Positions 8,222 to 14,865 of a DNA stretch of 14,974 nucleotides are shown here, piece after piece. How positions within the stretch are numbered: position 1 is the stretch's first letter; each line of letters begins with the position of its first letter. The notes below the pieces were generated by a model. It did no database searches, was not told the DNA's origin, and saw only the letters and a program-made list of their open reading frames with translations. The DNA comes from Acidimicrobiaceae bacterium (lineage in GTDB: Bacteria > Actinomycetota > Acidimicrobiia > Acidimicrobiales > RAAP-2), in the NCBI GenBank assembly GCA_003152555.1, contig PMAL01000026.1, positions 5,323 through 20,296 of the forward strand, written 5' to 3'. The position numbers and the translations under genes are program-made.

Positions 8222-8495
8222 ACCTTCGATCCGTGTGAATGAAGTGACCCTCTCCCTTGGACGACTGCGGACCAATCCCGAGGTGTTACTTATGGTCGGT
8301 CGAAGTGGACAGTATTCCAACATTTCTTGCTCGCTGGATGTGCTGTCGCACGGTTCCGAAACCACGGATTCGTAACTTCCTTCGTACCGTTCTCTGTGAA
8401 TATCGCCGACGTCCGGCCCACGGTTCAAATCTCCAGACGGCACGAAAGAATCCCCGGCCATCAGTTGTGCCCCCATAACGTCGCACCACCGTGAT

Positions 8496-8518
8496 CCAGG
8501 TTCGAATCCCTCCAGCCA
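8496..8518 (+). pseudogene. tRNA 3'-end-like fragment
   Basis: CCAGG-TTCGAAT-CC (8496-8509) matches a T-arm whose 3' stem seems to have lost two bases, and TCCAGCC-A (8511-8518) matches an acceptor strand with discriminator. A C-CAT-AA anticodon-loop-like sequence lies at 8472-8478 and a CAGTTG D-arm-like sequence at 8462-8467. However, the anticodon-to-T-loop distance is 27 rather than about 20, and no matching 5' acceptor is visible. It is a relic or an attachment-site fragment, not a working tRNA. Confidence 0.35.
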
Positions 8519-8862
8519 CACGAACCACGTAGGGGCCGGTACTCAGGTCCTCGATTGTTGTCGTTTGATCTGAGATTCTCTCAGTCCTGGCGATATCGAT
8601 CATCTGGATTCTGATGCTCGAGTCGAATAATCCAATCACCAACCTGAATCGTGTCGGGTTTCCTGGAGCCGATCAGCTTGACCGGTCTACAAGATTACGC
8701 AACGGTACCGATTGCGAGCTTCCAACACTACCCGAGATCCACAACAAGAATCGCTGACCGCGCCCGAACTTCGACGGTCGTGCCGCCCGAAGGGTCCCCC
8801 CGACACGACCGTGTGGTTGCTATGTTCGACGCAACGATTGCCGCGGTATCTAGACGGTGCTG

Positions 8863-8866
8863 GGAG
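8863..8866 (+). promoter_or_regulatory. Shine-Dalgarno deciding the start at 8873
   Basis: GGAG (within GGGAG, 8862-8866) lies six bases before the ATG at 8873. It supports that start over the longer in-frame ATG at 8651 and over ATG 8894. Confidence 0.6.
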
Positions 8867-8872
8867 CTGACA

Positions 8873-10798
8873 ATGATTTGTGCGTCTAAAGCGATGGGGC
8901 GAATCTTGCCCGCAGTTGTTGTGGTGACGTTCGTGGCCATCGCTGTTCGTTCGAATGCGGGAGCGACAACCCTCGCCTTTGGGGCACCTCAAGTGTTTCA
9001 AGAGTCGGGATCAGTCGTCACCACCTACCAGACGCCCTCTAATACGTGCGATCTTCTCGTTGACGCCCTCGGCGGTTCAGGGGGATCCGGGTACGACGGA
9101 TATGACAGCGTTGGACCAAACACCGATTACGGCGCGAGCGGTGGGGCCGGAGGAAGTCTTTCGTCACTTGTCGCGGTGTCGGGCGCGCAGGCTCTCAGCG
9201 TGAGCGTGGGAGCGAACGGCGTCAACGGAACTTCCGACGTCGCGCGCGTTGGCGGCTACGGCGGAGGTGGAGCCGGCGGTCTATCGGGCGATGGCGATAC
9301 CGCTGGCGGAGGCGGAGGCGGTGAGAGCACCGTCGCGATTCAAGGTGGATCAACGCTCGCCGTTGCGGGAGGCGGCGGTGGCGGGAATGATGACTGGGGT
9401 ACCAGCTCCTTTGAGGTAACCGGTGGGGCCGGTGGCCAAGGCGCGAACACCTCGGGAAGTAATGGAGGAAACCTAGGCGACACCTCCCCGGGCGAAGGCG
9501 GCACGCTGTCTTCGGGCGGAGCGGGTACCGTCGGATACAGCGGATACAACGGCGGAGCGGGCTCTGCGAACCATGGTGGCAACGGCGCCGGTGGCGCGGC
9601 CGGCGAGGTGGGCGGTGGCGGAGCCAGTGGTTACTTCGGCGGCGGCGGCGGCGGCATGATCAGTGGCTCGGGCGGTGGCTCAACCTATGCGGCGGCTGGC
9701 TCCCAGGCGTCCAACACAACCACGTGGAGTCCAAACCCCACCTCGACCGGGAATGGTGAGGTTGTCTTGACGGCAGAGCAGTGTCAATCAACTACCTTCG
9801 GAGCGCCACCGGTTTCTCCGACCTTGGCCGGCTCCTATACGCCATCGGCGTCCTCGACATCCGCTCTCGGCGACACATTTACTGTTGACTCAAGCACGTC
9901 CGCAAACTGTTCGATCAGCGGCAGCGTCGTAACGTTCAGCGCGTTGAGCACGTGCACCGTTGATGCGAATCAGGGGGGCAATGCATCGTGGGCGCCCGCG
10001 CCCCAAGCACAACAGACGTTCACCATCACACGAGCCACGCCGACCGCGCCGACGATCTCCAATCTTCCCTCGAACGCCGCCCCGGGCCAGAGCTTCGTGC
10101 CGACGGTCTCCACCACAGGCGACGGGACAACATCTGTGACGAGCAACTCATCGGGAGTATGCACCGTCACCGGTGGCATCGTCTCGTTTCTCAGCAAGGG
10201 GACGTGTTCGTTAACGGCACACGTTGGCGTCGGCACGGACTATCTCGCCGCTGATGGCGGCGCAGAAACATTCTTCGTCAACGGTCCCGCGCCGAGACTC
10301 GTCATTGTTAGCTTCGACTCCGATGGCGGAAGTCCGGTCACGGGCGCAACCGGCTCACAAGGCGAGTCAATTACCTTGCCTACCGCACCTGAGTTCGCGG
10401 GCAACACCTTCGACGGGTGGTTCATCGCTCCGATTGGCGGCACGGCGCTGTCGTCGCCCTATTTGCTCACCCTGACGACAACCTTGTACGCGCAGTGGAC
10501 GCCCGCGGTCACTTCCTTAGCCGTGACGACAGTACCTACTTCCCCCACTATTACCGCAACTTCCAGATCTGCCCGATCAATCACGGTGACTCTTACCAAG
10601 GCCGCAGGAAGCGGGGGCAGTGCGATCACGGCGTATCAGTGCGACATCAACGGCTCATGGCGAACAGTGGTATTTAATCGTTACCATCAAATGACAATTG
10701 TCCACTTGTCAGCTCGTCGAATGGACGTTGTTGTCGTGCGGGCGCTCAACGCTGTTGGAAGGGGCCAACTGTCGAACCGGGTTCGAGTAAGGGTTTAA
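8873..10798 (+). CDS. Secreted glycine-rich protein with Ig-like, InlB-type and FN3-like modules
   Basis: From ATG 8873 the protein has 641 residues. A 5' extension to 8651 would add 74 residues that mask a good signal peptide, MGRILPAVVVVTFVAIAVRS followed by NAGA. Residues 32-65 are a mature N-terminal strand region. Residues 66-303 are very glycine-rich (GGSGGSG, GGGGGG, SVGANG), like the bacterial glycine-rich domain that ends in G-E-V-V-L-T. Two Ig-like repeats with conserved cysteine pairs follow, at about 312-386 (NCSISGSVVTFSALSTCTVD) and 395-470 (VCTVTGGIVSFLSKGTCSLT). Residues 477-543 match an InlB/Listeria-Bacteroides repeat (VSFDSDGGS...FDGWF...LYAQWTP). Residues 560-641 resemble a fibronectin III domain. 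No LPXTG or C-terminal membrane anchor is visible, so it is probably released or non-covalently bound at the surface. Confidence 0.85.
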   Translation: MICASKAMGRILPAVVVVTFVAIAVRSNAGATTLAFGAPQVFQESGSVVTTYQTPSNTCDLLVDALGGSGGSGYDGYDSVGPNTDYGASGGAGGSLSSLVAVSGAQALSVSVGANGVNGTSDVARVGGYGGGGAGGLSGDGDTAGGGGGGESTVAIQGGSTLAVAGGGGGGNDDWGTSSFEVTGGAGGQGANTSGSNGGNLGDTSPGEGGTLSSGGAGTVGYSGYNGGAGSANHGGNGAGGAAGEVGGGGASGYFGGGGGGMISGSGGGSTYAAAGSQASNTTTWSPNPTSTGNGEVVLTAEQCQSTTFGAPPVSPTLAGSYTPSASSTSALGDTFTVDSSTSANCSISGSVVTFSALSTCTVDANQGGNASWAPAPQAQQTFTITRATPTAPTISNLPSNAAPGQSFVPTVSTTGDGTTSVTSNSSGVCTVTGGIVSFLSKGTCSLTAHVGVGTDYLAADGGAETFFVNGPAPRLVIVSFDSDGGSPVTGATGSQGESITLPTAPEFAGNTFDGWFIAPIGGTALSSPYLLTLTTTLYAQWTPAVTSLAVTTVPTSPTITATSRSARSITVTLTKAAGSGGSAITAYQCDINGSWRTVVFNRYHQMTIVHLSARRMDVVVVRALNAVGRGQLSNRVRVRV

Positions 10799-11171
10799 CA
10801 AGACCGGATTCTCTCCTCGCCATCGCGACAGTTGGACTAATTGGATTGCGCAATCCCGTCACCATCTTGGCCGCGATCTGCATAGCCCAGCACGATTCAG
10901 TACATGGTCCTCGCCGGCGCCAAGAGTCCGCACAAACGAATCAAGATTCGACTGAAAGCGGCCTTGTATTTCCAACAACGGTGCGCGGACCTTAGCGGAT
11001 TACTCTCAAAACCTTCTGAGGGTCTCGATGATCTCATCGACGTTCCTTGACGCCACAACATTGAACGCGCGACAGACCTCCACCTCGCTACCAGGATTGC
11101 CGCTCTCCACCGTTGCCCGGGCGCTCAATGGCAGCGACAATGGACCCTCGGTGCACCCGGAGTCAATTTGC
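10799..11171. other. Non-coding stretch between convergent genes
   Basis: The two flanking genes end here facing each other. It holds a perfect 14-bp palindrome (10843-10856), CGAATC-AA-GATTCG (10937-10950), and CGATGA-TC-TCATCG (11026-11039). None is followed by a T-run, so no clear intrinsic terminator was found. A minus frame continuing past the decarboxylase end (to 11006) shows no convincing homology. Confidence 0.5.
10843..10856. repeat. Perfect palindrome GGATTGCGCAATCC
   Basis: This 14-bp sequence equals its own reverse complement and lies 45 bp after the glycine-rich gene. With no loop and no T-run it is not a standard terminator. It may be a protein-binding site or chance. Confidence 0.4.
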
Positions 11172-12551
11172 TCAACCTTTCGACAGCGCCGCCCGAATCG
11201 CCTGGACGGAGCGGTCGACGTCAATTTCGGATGTTCGCCAATTCGACACCGAGATACGCATGGCCCGCACACCGTGCCACGACGTCGAGCCCATCCAGCA
11301 CTCGCCCGAGTGCTGGATGGCCCTAATAACCCGCTCGGTTTCTTGGTCATTGCCAAAGTGGACCAGCACTTGATTAAGAACGACATCGTTCAGGATTGTC
11401 ACACCTTCTATCGCCGTCAACTGCTCGGCGAAGCGGCGCGCGAGCGCACAGTTTCGTTCGATCAGCGCCGCGAGGTCATCGCGGCCCAACTGGCGCAACG
11501 CGGCCCACGTGGTGAACCCCCGCGCGCGCCGCGAGGATTCGGGGACGAAGTCTCCGGGCGATCGAAGGTCGCCTTCGCCCTGTCCCGAGACGTACGCGGC
11601 CGAGTACGTCAAGGCAGCGGCGTGGGCGTCGGGATGAGCGCAAAATGCGTAGCCACTGTCGTAGGGAACGTTGAGCCACTTGTGACCGTCGGTCGCCCAG
11701 GAATCAGCCAGCTCGACTCCCGCCACTAAGTGGCGGGTCGGCGGATTAGCCGCGGCCCAGAGGCCAAATGCTCCGTCGACATGAACCCACGCACCGTGGG
11801 CGCGTGCCGTGGCGATCGCCGTGGCGAGATCGTCGAAGGCGCCGGTGTTTACGTTGCCGGCCTGCAGACACACGATGGTGGGGCCCGGCGGCGAATTCTT
11901 CAAGATGAGGGCCAACTCAGCGACATCGATCGCTCCCTGTGAATCGGTGGCGACAGGTTCAAGCGCGCCGGCGCCGAAACCAAGAAGGCGCAGCGCCATA
12001 TCGATGGTGGCGTGGCGCTCGCCAGTGGCCACCACTCGCACCCGCGGACTGCCGTTGAGCCCGTCACGTTCGACGTCCCAACCCACGTTTGCCAGTACGT
12101 GGTGGCGTGCCGCCGCGAGCGAGACGGTGTTCGCCGCCTGCCCGCCGGTCACGAATCCAAACGAGGCGTCACTCGGCAGAGCGAGCAACTCTTTCAACCA
12201 CGTGCCGGCCACCTCTTCAATTATCGCTGCGCCCGGTGACGTAACCGCATTGAACGCATTCTGATCCCAGCCGGTGGTTAATACGTCCGCTGCGGTCGCG
12301 GCGTCCAGTGCTCCACCGATCACAAATCCGAAGTAGCGAGGACCGGTCGATGCCACGAGCGCCGGCTCGATGATGCGTGCCAGGTCCTCGATGACGGCAT
12401 CGGCTGACGTCGGTCCGTCACGCATTGAGCCGAGTGCGGCACGCAGAGCCGGGACGTCGAAAGCGGAAAAGACGGGTCGTTCGCTAGTTGCTTCCCGGTA
12501 GTCAGCGGCTCGCGAGGCAGTGGCAATGAGTAATTCGCGAAGATTGGACAT
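11172..12551 (-). CDS. PLP-dependent group II amino-acid decarboxylase family protein
   Basis: This 459-residue protein has the landmarks of group II PLP decarboxylases (the aromatic amino acid, glutamate and histidine decarboxylase superfamily). They are a phosphate-binding TGGQAAN (135-141), H180 in GERHATIDMALRLL to stack on the PLP ring, D259 in WVHVDGAFGLWAA for the pyridine nitrogen, and K291 in TDGHKWLNVPYDSGYAF forming the Schiff base. The C-terminal half has the usual RGFTTWAALRQLGRD. All catalytic positions are kept, so it should be active, but the substrate cannot be told from sequence. I chose ATG 12551 (MSNLRELLIATASRAADYRE), which resembles family N-termini. An upstream ATG at 12641 adds 30 residues and starts inside the neighbouring element's inverted repeat. 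No Shine-Dalgarno is seen; AATGAT six bases before the ATG could be a -10 for a leaderless transcript. Confidence 0.88.
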   Translation of the reverse strand: MSNLRELLIATASRAADYREATSERPVFSAFDVPALRAALGSMRDGPTSADAVIEDLARIIEPALVASTGPRYFGFVIGGALDAATAADVLTTGWDQNAFNAVTSPGAAIIEEVAGTWLKELLALPSDASFGFVTGGQAANTVSLAAARHHVLANVGWDVERDGLNGSPRVRVVATGERHATIDMALRLLGFGAGALEPVATDSQGAIDVAELALILKNSPPGPTIVCLQAGNVNTGAFDDLATAIATARAHGAWVHVDGAFGLWAAANPPTRHLVAGVELADSWATDGHKWLNVPYDSGYAFCAHPDAHAAALTYSAAYVSGQGEGDLRSPGDFVPESSRRARGFTTWAALRQLGRDDLAALIERNCALARRFAEQLTAIEGVTILNDVVLNQVLVHFGNDQETERVIRAIQHSGECWMGSTSWHGVRAMRISVSNWRTSEIDVDRSVQAIRAALSKG

Positions 12552-12625
12552 TTCGTTATCATTGCAGATTGATGTAGCCAGTTGTCGAGCGGCGAGAAGA
12601 ACCCGATCGTGAGTGGGCCGTACCA

Positions 12626-12630
12626 TGAGT
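12626..12630. repeat. TGAGT, left flanking direct repeat
   Basis: This 5-bp sequence abuts the left inverted repeat and is repeated exactly at 13745-13749 abutting the right one, as expected of a target-site duplication. Caveat: a longer TGAGTGGG match also occurs at 12610-12617 and 13745-13752. Confidence 0.5.
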
Positions 12631-12648
12631 GAGGAATGCACATAAGTC
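12631..12648 (+). repeat. Left terminal inverted repeat
   Basis: GAGGAATGCACATAAGTC; pairs with the inverted copy at 13727-13744 with two mismatches in the central dinucleotide (CA versus TG). Confidence 0.6.
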
Positions 12649-12690
12649 AGAGGCCGGGAGCGGCTTGGGCCGTGGAACGCTATTTCGCGA

Positions 12691-12722
12691 TTTCTAACTG
12701 CACCTCGATGTGTTTCTAACTG
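12691..12722. repeat. Direct repeat TTTCTAACTG x2
   Basis: TTTCTAACTG occurs at 12691-12700 and again at 12713-12722, a period of 22 bp (about two helical turns). It lies in the left subterminal part of the transposon-like unit, downstream of the methyltransferase stop and upstream of the decarboxylase. It could be a recombinase subterminal site or an operator. Confidence 0.45.
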
Positions 12723-12785
12723 AGAATCTGACGTGCGCGTTCGTCGGGCACTTGTCCAAGTCAGAGACGGCGTGCAGTTGAGTGC

Positions 12786-13613
12786 TCATTGTCGTTGCGC
12801 GGCGAAGAGAATGTGCGTTCCACCATCCAATGCACCCGGTTCGGCACACGCGGCAATCTCGTGCCTGATAAACCTCTCCCAACGATCAGCGTTAGTTTCG
12901 AGTTCCTCGAGCACATCCGCGTCATTGAGTGACGCCCAGTTACTCGAAGACATTGCCGCCATTTCGCCGCCGCACTTGGCCACGAGCACCGAAACGTCTC
13001 GAGCCCTGAACATCTGACAGACGTGCACGGTCTGAGAGTGTCGCAGATCACCGGTGGTGAGTACTAAGTCGATGGCGTCCTCCCCGACTTCGTTCATTTC
13101 CTCCAGGGCGCCGCGAAGAAAGTATCTCCACGATCCAAGCCACGACATCACTGACGCAACCACGTAGCCGCCGGGCTTCGTTATACGAAGTAGTCCCCCA
13201 AAGGCCTCTTCAGTCTGTTCGAACGCGTACGAGAGTGGGCCTCCGTAGGCGAGCACTACGTCAAAAGTTTCGTCGTCGTAGCGCGAGGTGTCACAGATGT
13301 CGAGCAGCGCTCGCGACGCTACCGCGATTTCAGCGTCCGTTACTCCCACGTGTTGGCGGTGCAGATCCAACTGAACCTGTGAGAAATCGGTGACGTCTAT
13401 CTCGGCGCCTAAGCGAGCGAGGTCGAAGGTGAATCTTCCGGGTCCTGCTCCAATCTCAAGGACGCGATCACCGGGACGCACAAAGCGCTCGAGGAACTGG
13501 CGGTGGACTTCGTACGCGACACGTCCGCGTGGAGAACTCTCGAGACGCAACCACTCACCTTCGCCAAGATCGTCGTAAAAATCACGCATCCTTGCGCGGT
13601 CATTCGCTGTCAT
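12786..13613 (-). CDS. Class I SAM-dependent methyltransferase
   Basis: This 275-residue protein has a Rossmann-type SAM-binding core: motif I VLEIGAGPGRFTFDLA (51-66), an acidic strand end EIDVTDFS (71-78), FDVVLAYGGPLSYAFEQ (118-133) as the motif IV region, and a post-core strand ITKPGGYVVASVMS (144-157). The N-terminal YEVHRQFLERFVRPGDR and C-terminal ACAEPGALDGGTHILFAA match a widespread actinobacterial small-molecule methyltransferase type; the acceptor is unknown. ATG 13613 is well supported by AAGGAGA four bases upstream. TAAAGT (13653-13648 on the minus strand) is a possible -10 element. It is the sole gene within the inverted-repeat-bounded unit, and its GC content (one line hand-counted at 57%) is lower than the 5' part of the window. 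It looks complete and functional. Confidence 0.88.
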   Translation of the reverse strand: MTANDRARMRDFYDDLGEGEWLRLESSPRGRVAYEVHRQFLERFVRPGDRVLEIGAGPGRFTFDLARLGAEIDVTDFSQVQLDLHRQHVGVTDAEIAVASRALLDICDTSRYDDETFDVVLAYGGPLSYAFEQTEEAFGGLLRITKPGGYVVASVMSWLGSWRYFLRGALEEMNEVGEDAIDLVLTTGDLRHSQTVHVCQMFRARDVSVLVAKCGGEMAAMSSSNWASLNDADVLEELETNADRWERFIRHEIAACAEPGALDGGTHILFAAQRQ

Positions 13614-13617
13614 CTCG

Positions 13618-13624
13618 TCTCCTT
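13618..13624 (-). promoter_or_regulatory. Shine-Dalgarno of the methyltransferase
   Basis: AAGGAGA on the minus strand, four bases before ATG 13613. It is the strongest ribosome-binding site in the window and fixes this start. Confidence 0.75.
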
Positions 13625-13726
13625 ACACTTGGGTGCCCCAAAGTCAAACTTTACGGTTCGGTCGCAGCGAGCAGTGGCGCTGCAGGTGCACACGAAGATG
13701 ACTGAGTTATGTACACGGATGCGCCC

Positions 13727-13744
13727 GACTTATGCACATTCCTC
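13727..13744 (-). repeat. Right terminal inverted repeat
   Basis: Plus strand GACTTATGCACATTCCTC. A related inner copy, GAGTTATGTACA, lies at 13704-13715, offset by 23 bp from GACTTATGCACA. Together with the left end this gives three GASTTATGYRCA motifs. Confidence 0.6.
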
Positions 13745-13749
13745 TGAGT
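13745..13749. repeat. TGAGT, right flanking direct repeat
   Basis: Exact copy of 12626-12630, directly abutting the right inverted repeat. Confidence 0.5.
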
Positions 13750-13750
13750 G

Positions 13751-13824
13751 GGGTTATTAGATAAGGCCCTCTGAAACGCCGCACCCCTAATCCGCGCATC
13801 GAAGTTCGAATCCGACGGCGCCCA
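13751..13824 (+). pseudogene. Decayed tRNA-like sequence, anticodon CCT (Arg-like)
   Basis: The 3' part reads TTCGAAT (13805-13811), CCGAC as T-stem 3' strand, GGCGCCC as acceptor (13817-13823) and A as discriminator. An anticodon-loop-like CCCCTAA lies at 13784-13790 with CCT at 34-36, and position 34 to position 54 spans 19 bases (canonical about 20). GGG at 13751 would pair with the acceptor's CCC, giving 74 nt overall. Decay is clear: position 33 is C instead of T, the T-stem and lower acceptor do not pair, and the anticodon stem has two mismatches. It is probably a non-functional relic, immediately beside the transposon-like unit's right end. Confidence 0.42.
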
Positions 13825-13988
13825 CTCGCGTCGCTTGGGATAGGTGATAGGGACGGTCGAAACGTCCGCGCCTGGATTTCAGAACGGTTCGAATTGACGC
13901 AGCCCGCCCTTCACGCTTGGGTCTATTGATGACGAAAGTCTTGGTGTTCGGTATCGCCTGTCTTTGTTGTCACGCCTTCCAGAAAGGT

Positions 13989-14375
13989 TTAGCGGAGAGC
14001 TCGTTCTACTGAGTAAAGGAAGTAGAAGGGTTGCATTCTGATCTCGCGACTCTTCTCTCTTCTGGTTTTCAATGCTAGGAGGAGTGGACTCACTGCCGAC
14101 ATTGCTCCACCTACGGCGGCAACACCGCCCACATGCCCCATGACACTGCCGCCCGCGATTACGAGACCAGGGTAACTTGCGTTGATGTGACCCGCGACGC
14201 CAGTTGCAAGTTCGAGAAGAGATTTGTTCTCGCGCACTGATTCTTCGATTGCCTGTAGTGCCGGACTGACTTTCTCAACCCAAGCATCTTGCTGGGAATC
14301 TTCGGAGTCCGCTTCCCAGGCTTCGCTAACAAAATCTCGTGAGATCGATACCATCTCGCTTCGAAACAGAGTCAA
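13989..14375 (-). CDS. Uncharacterised protein, possibly 5'-truncated
   Basis: I do not recognise this 128-residue ORF. It begins at TTG 14375 with no ribosome site. The frame is open 17 codons further (to 14426), and that stretch (VENYPEVIDIREDLSAS) reads like real protein, so the true N-terminus may be lost. Visible features are an acidic, helix-prone first half (EAWEADSEDSQQDAWVEKVS, then PALQAIEESVRENKSLLELA), a Gly/Ala/Val hydrophobic stretch at 69-102 (LVIAGGSVMGHVGGVAAVGG and following) that could be membrane-associated, then a basic segment KTRREKSREIR and an aromatic end QPFYFLYSVERALR. Proteins of this general shape are usually longer, so a truncated remnant is likely. An ATG at residue 8 is an alternative start. 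Confidence 0.45.
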   Translation of the reverse strand: MTLFRSEMVSISRDFVSEAWEADSEDSQQDAWVEKVSPALQAIEESVRENKSLLELATGVAGHINASYPGLVIAGGSVMGHVGGVAAVGGAMSAVSPLLLALKTRREKSREIRMQPFYFLYSVERALR

Positions 14376-14865
14376 GGAGGCGGAGAGATCCTCACGAATA
14401 TCGATGACTTCGGGGTAATTTTCAACTTAGACCAGACATTGGCCCAAAGGACGAAAATGCGACAATGTAAGTCATGGTGGCATTGGGCTTAGTCAGACCC
14501 GTTTGACCCAAAAATCAGTAACCTCTCTCACCGAAGTAATTACTCTGCAATAGGAGGATCGACGTCTTGCTTGGGCTCACTCGCGCCCGACGTCGCGTTA
14601 CGGCCTACCAATCGATGGGGGCCCGCCAAGCATGAATTTGTCGACCAAAGTGAATATCTCGTCGCGAAGAATCACACTGCGTATTCCCTTGTCAGCATGG
14701 TAGAACTATGCGAATGACAATCGCTTTCAGACTTCGGTTCGCAGGCAGTGGCGGCCCCAAGGATTACCTCAATGCTCCTGGCGCGAAGTCCTCATCATGC
14801 GGAACCAGGACGAATGGCGGTACGTTCGCAGGGAACACGCGATTGCGAGATATCGAGGCATTCCC
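14376..14865. other. Non-coding stretch between divergent genes
   Basis: About 490 bp. It includes the possible 5' extension of the uncharacterised ORF (to 14426). An AGGAGG-like sequence near 14553-14558 precedes only a short frame that stops within about 23 codons. I see no RNA gene, repeat or convincing promoter. Confidence 0.5.
14855..14858 (+). promoter_or_regulatory. Shine-Dalgarno for the start at 14866
   Basis: GAGG, seven bases before ATG 14866; favours it over ATG 14797. Confidence 0.45.

Larger units (their letters stand above)
8222..8872. other. Non-coding region with tRNA-end-like sequences
   Basis: About 650 bp without a convincing gene. The 263-codon minus ORF over it contains the peptides GFEPGS and GDLNRGPD, which are what the antisense strand of tRNA T-arms encodes, so it is a shadow. 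Two T-arm-like sequences lie here, TTCAAAT with flanking GG and C at 8422-8431 and the clearer one at 8496-8518. The plus-strand ORF leading into the glycine-rich protein from 8651 is treated as an unused in-frame extension. Confidence 0.55.
12631..13744. mobile_element. Putative transposon-like unit carrying a methyltransferase, no transposase
   Basis: The segment is 1,114 bp. Its left end reads GAGGAATGCACATAAGTC (12631-12648). The right end, read inward on the minus strand, is GAGGAATGTGCATAAGTC (13744-13727): 16 of 18 identical, in inverted orientation. TGAGT directly flanks both ends. The only gene inside is the methyltransferase; nothing like a transposase is present. The right end has a second inner copy of the end motif (GAGTTATGTACA, 13704-13715), and the left subterminal region has a 10-bp direct repeat. 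Some IS families carry multiple end repeats like this, but I cannot name a family. It may be a non-autonomous element mobilised in trans, or an IS relic whose core was replaced. It sits about 80 bp upstream of the decarboxylase start and next to a tRNA relic. Confidence 0.55.
13614..13988. other. Non-coding stretch: element right end, tRNA relic, spacer
   Basis: It contains the promoter side of the methyltransferase, the right inverted repeat, the TGAGT repeat and the tRNA-like relic. From 13825 to 13988 I see only a small hairpin, GGACG-N7-CGTCC (13851-13867), without a T-run. Confidence 0.5.

Noticed and set aside
7730..8521. 263-residue minus-strand ORF
   Set aside because: It lies antisense to the PIN toxin and extends through antisense tRNA-like sequence (GFEPGS, GDLNRGPD peptides), a known source of spurious ORFs.
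8651..8872. Longer start for the glycine-rich protein
   Set aside because: It would bury the signal peptide; ATG 8873 has a Shine-Dalgarno at the right spacing.
11006..11386. 126-residue minus ORF extending past the decarboxylase stop, with a segment EVEVCRAFNVVASRNVDEI
   Set aside because: Most of it overlaps the decarboxylase in another frame; the tail's weak likeness to NADP-oxidoreductase sequence is too short to support a gene.
11028..11729. 233-residue plus ORF
   Set aside because: Antisense shadow of the decarboxylase with no recognisable motifs.
12552..12641. N-terminal extension of the decarboxylase from ATG 12641
   Set aside because: Family-like sequence starts at MSNLRELL; the longer start lies inside the neighbouring inverted repeat.
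12694..12882. Minus ORF starting MGEVYQARD, resembling a Ser/Thr kinase glycine loop
   Set aside because: It is a frame-shifted reading of the methyltransferase 3' end; the match is chance and no kinase sequence follows.
13851..13867. GGACG-N7-CGTCC hairpin as a terminator
   Set aside because: Stem of five base pairs and no T-run on either strand.
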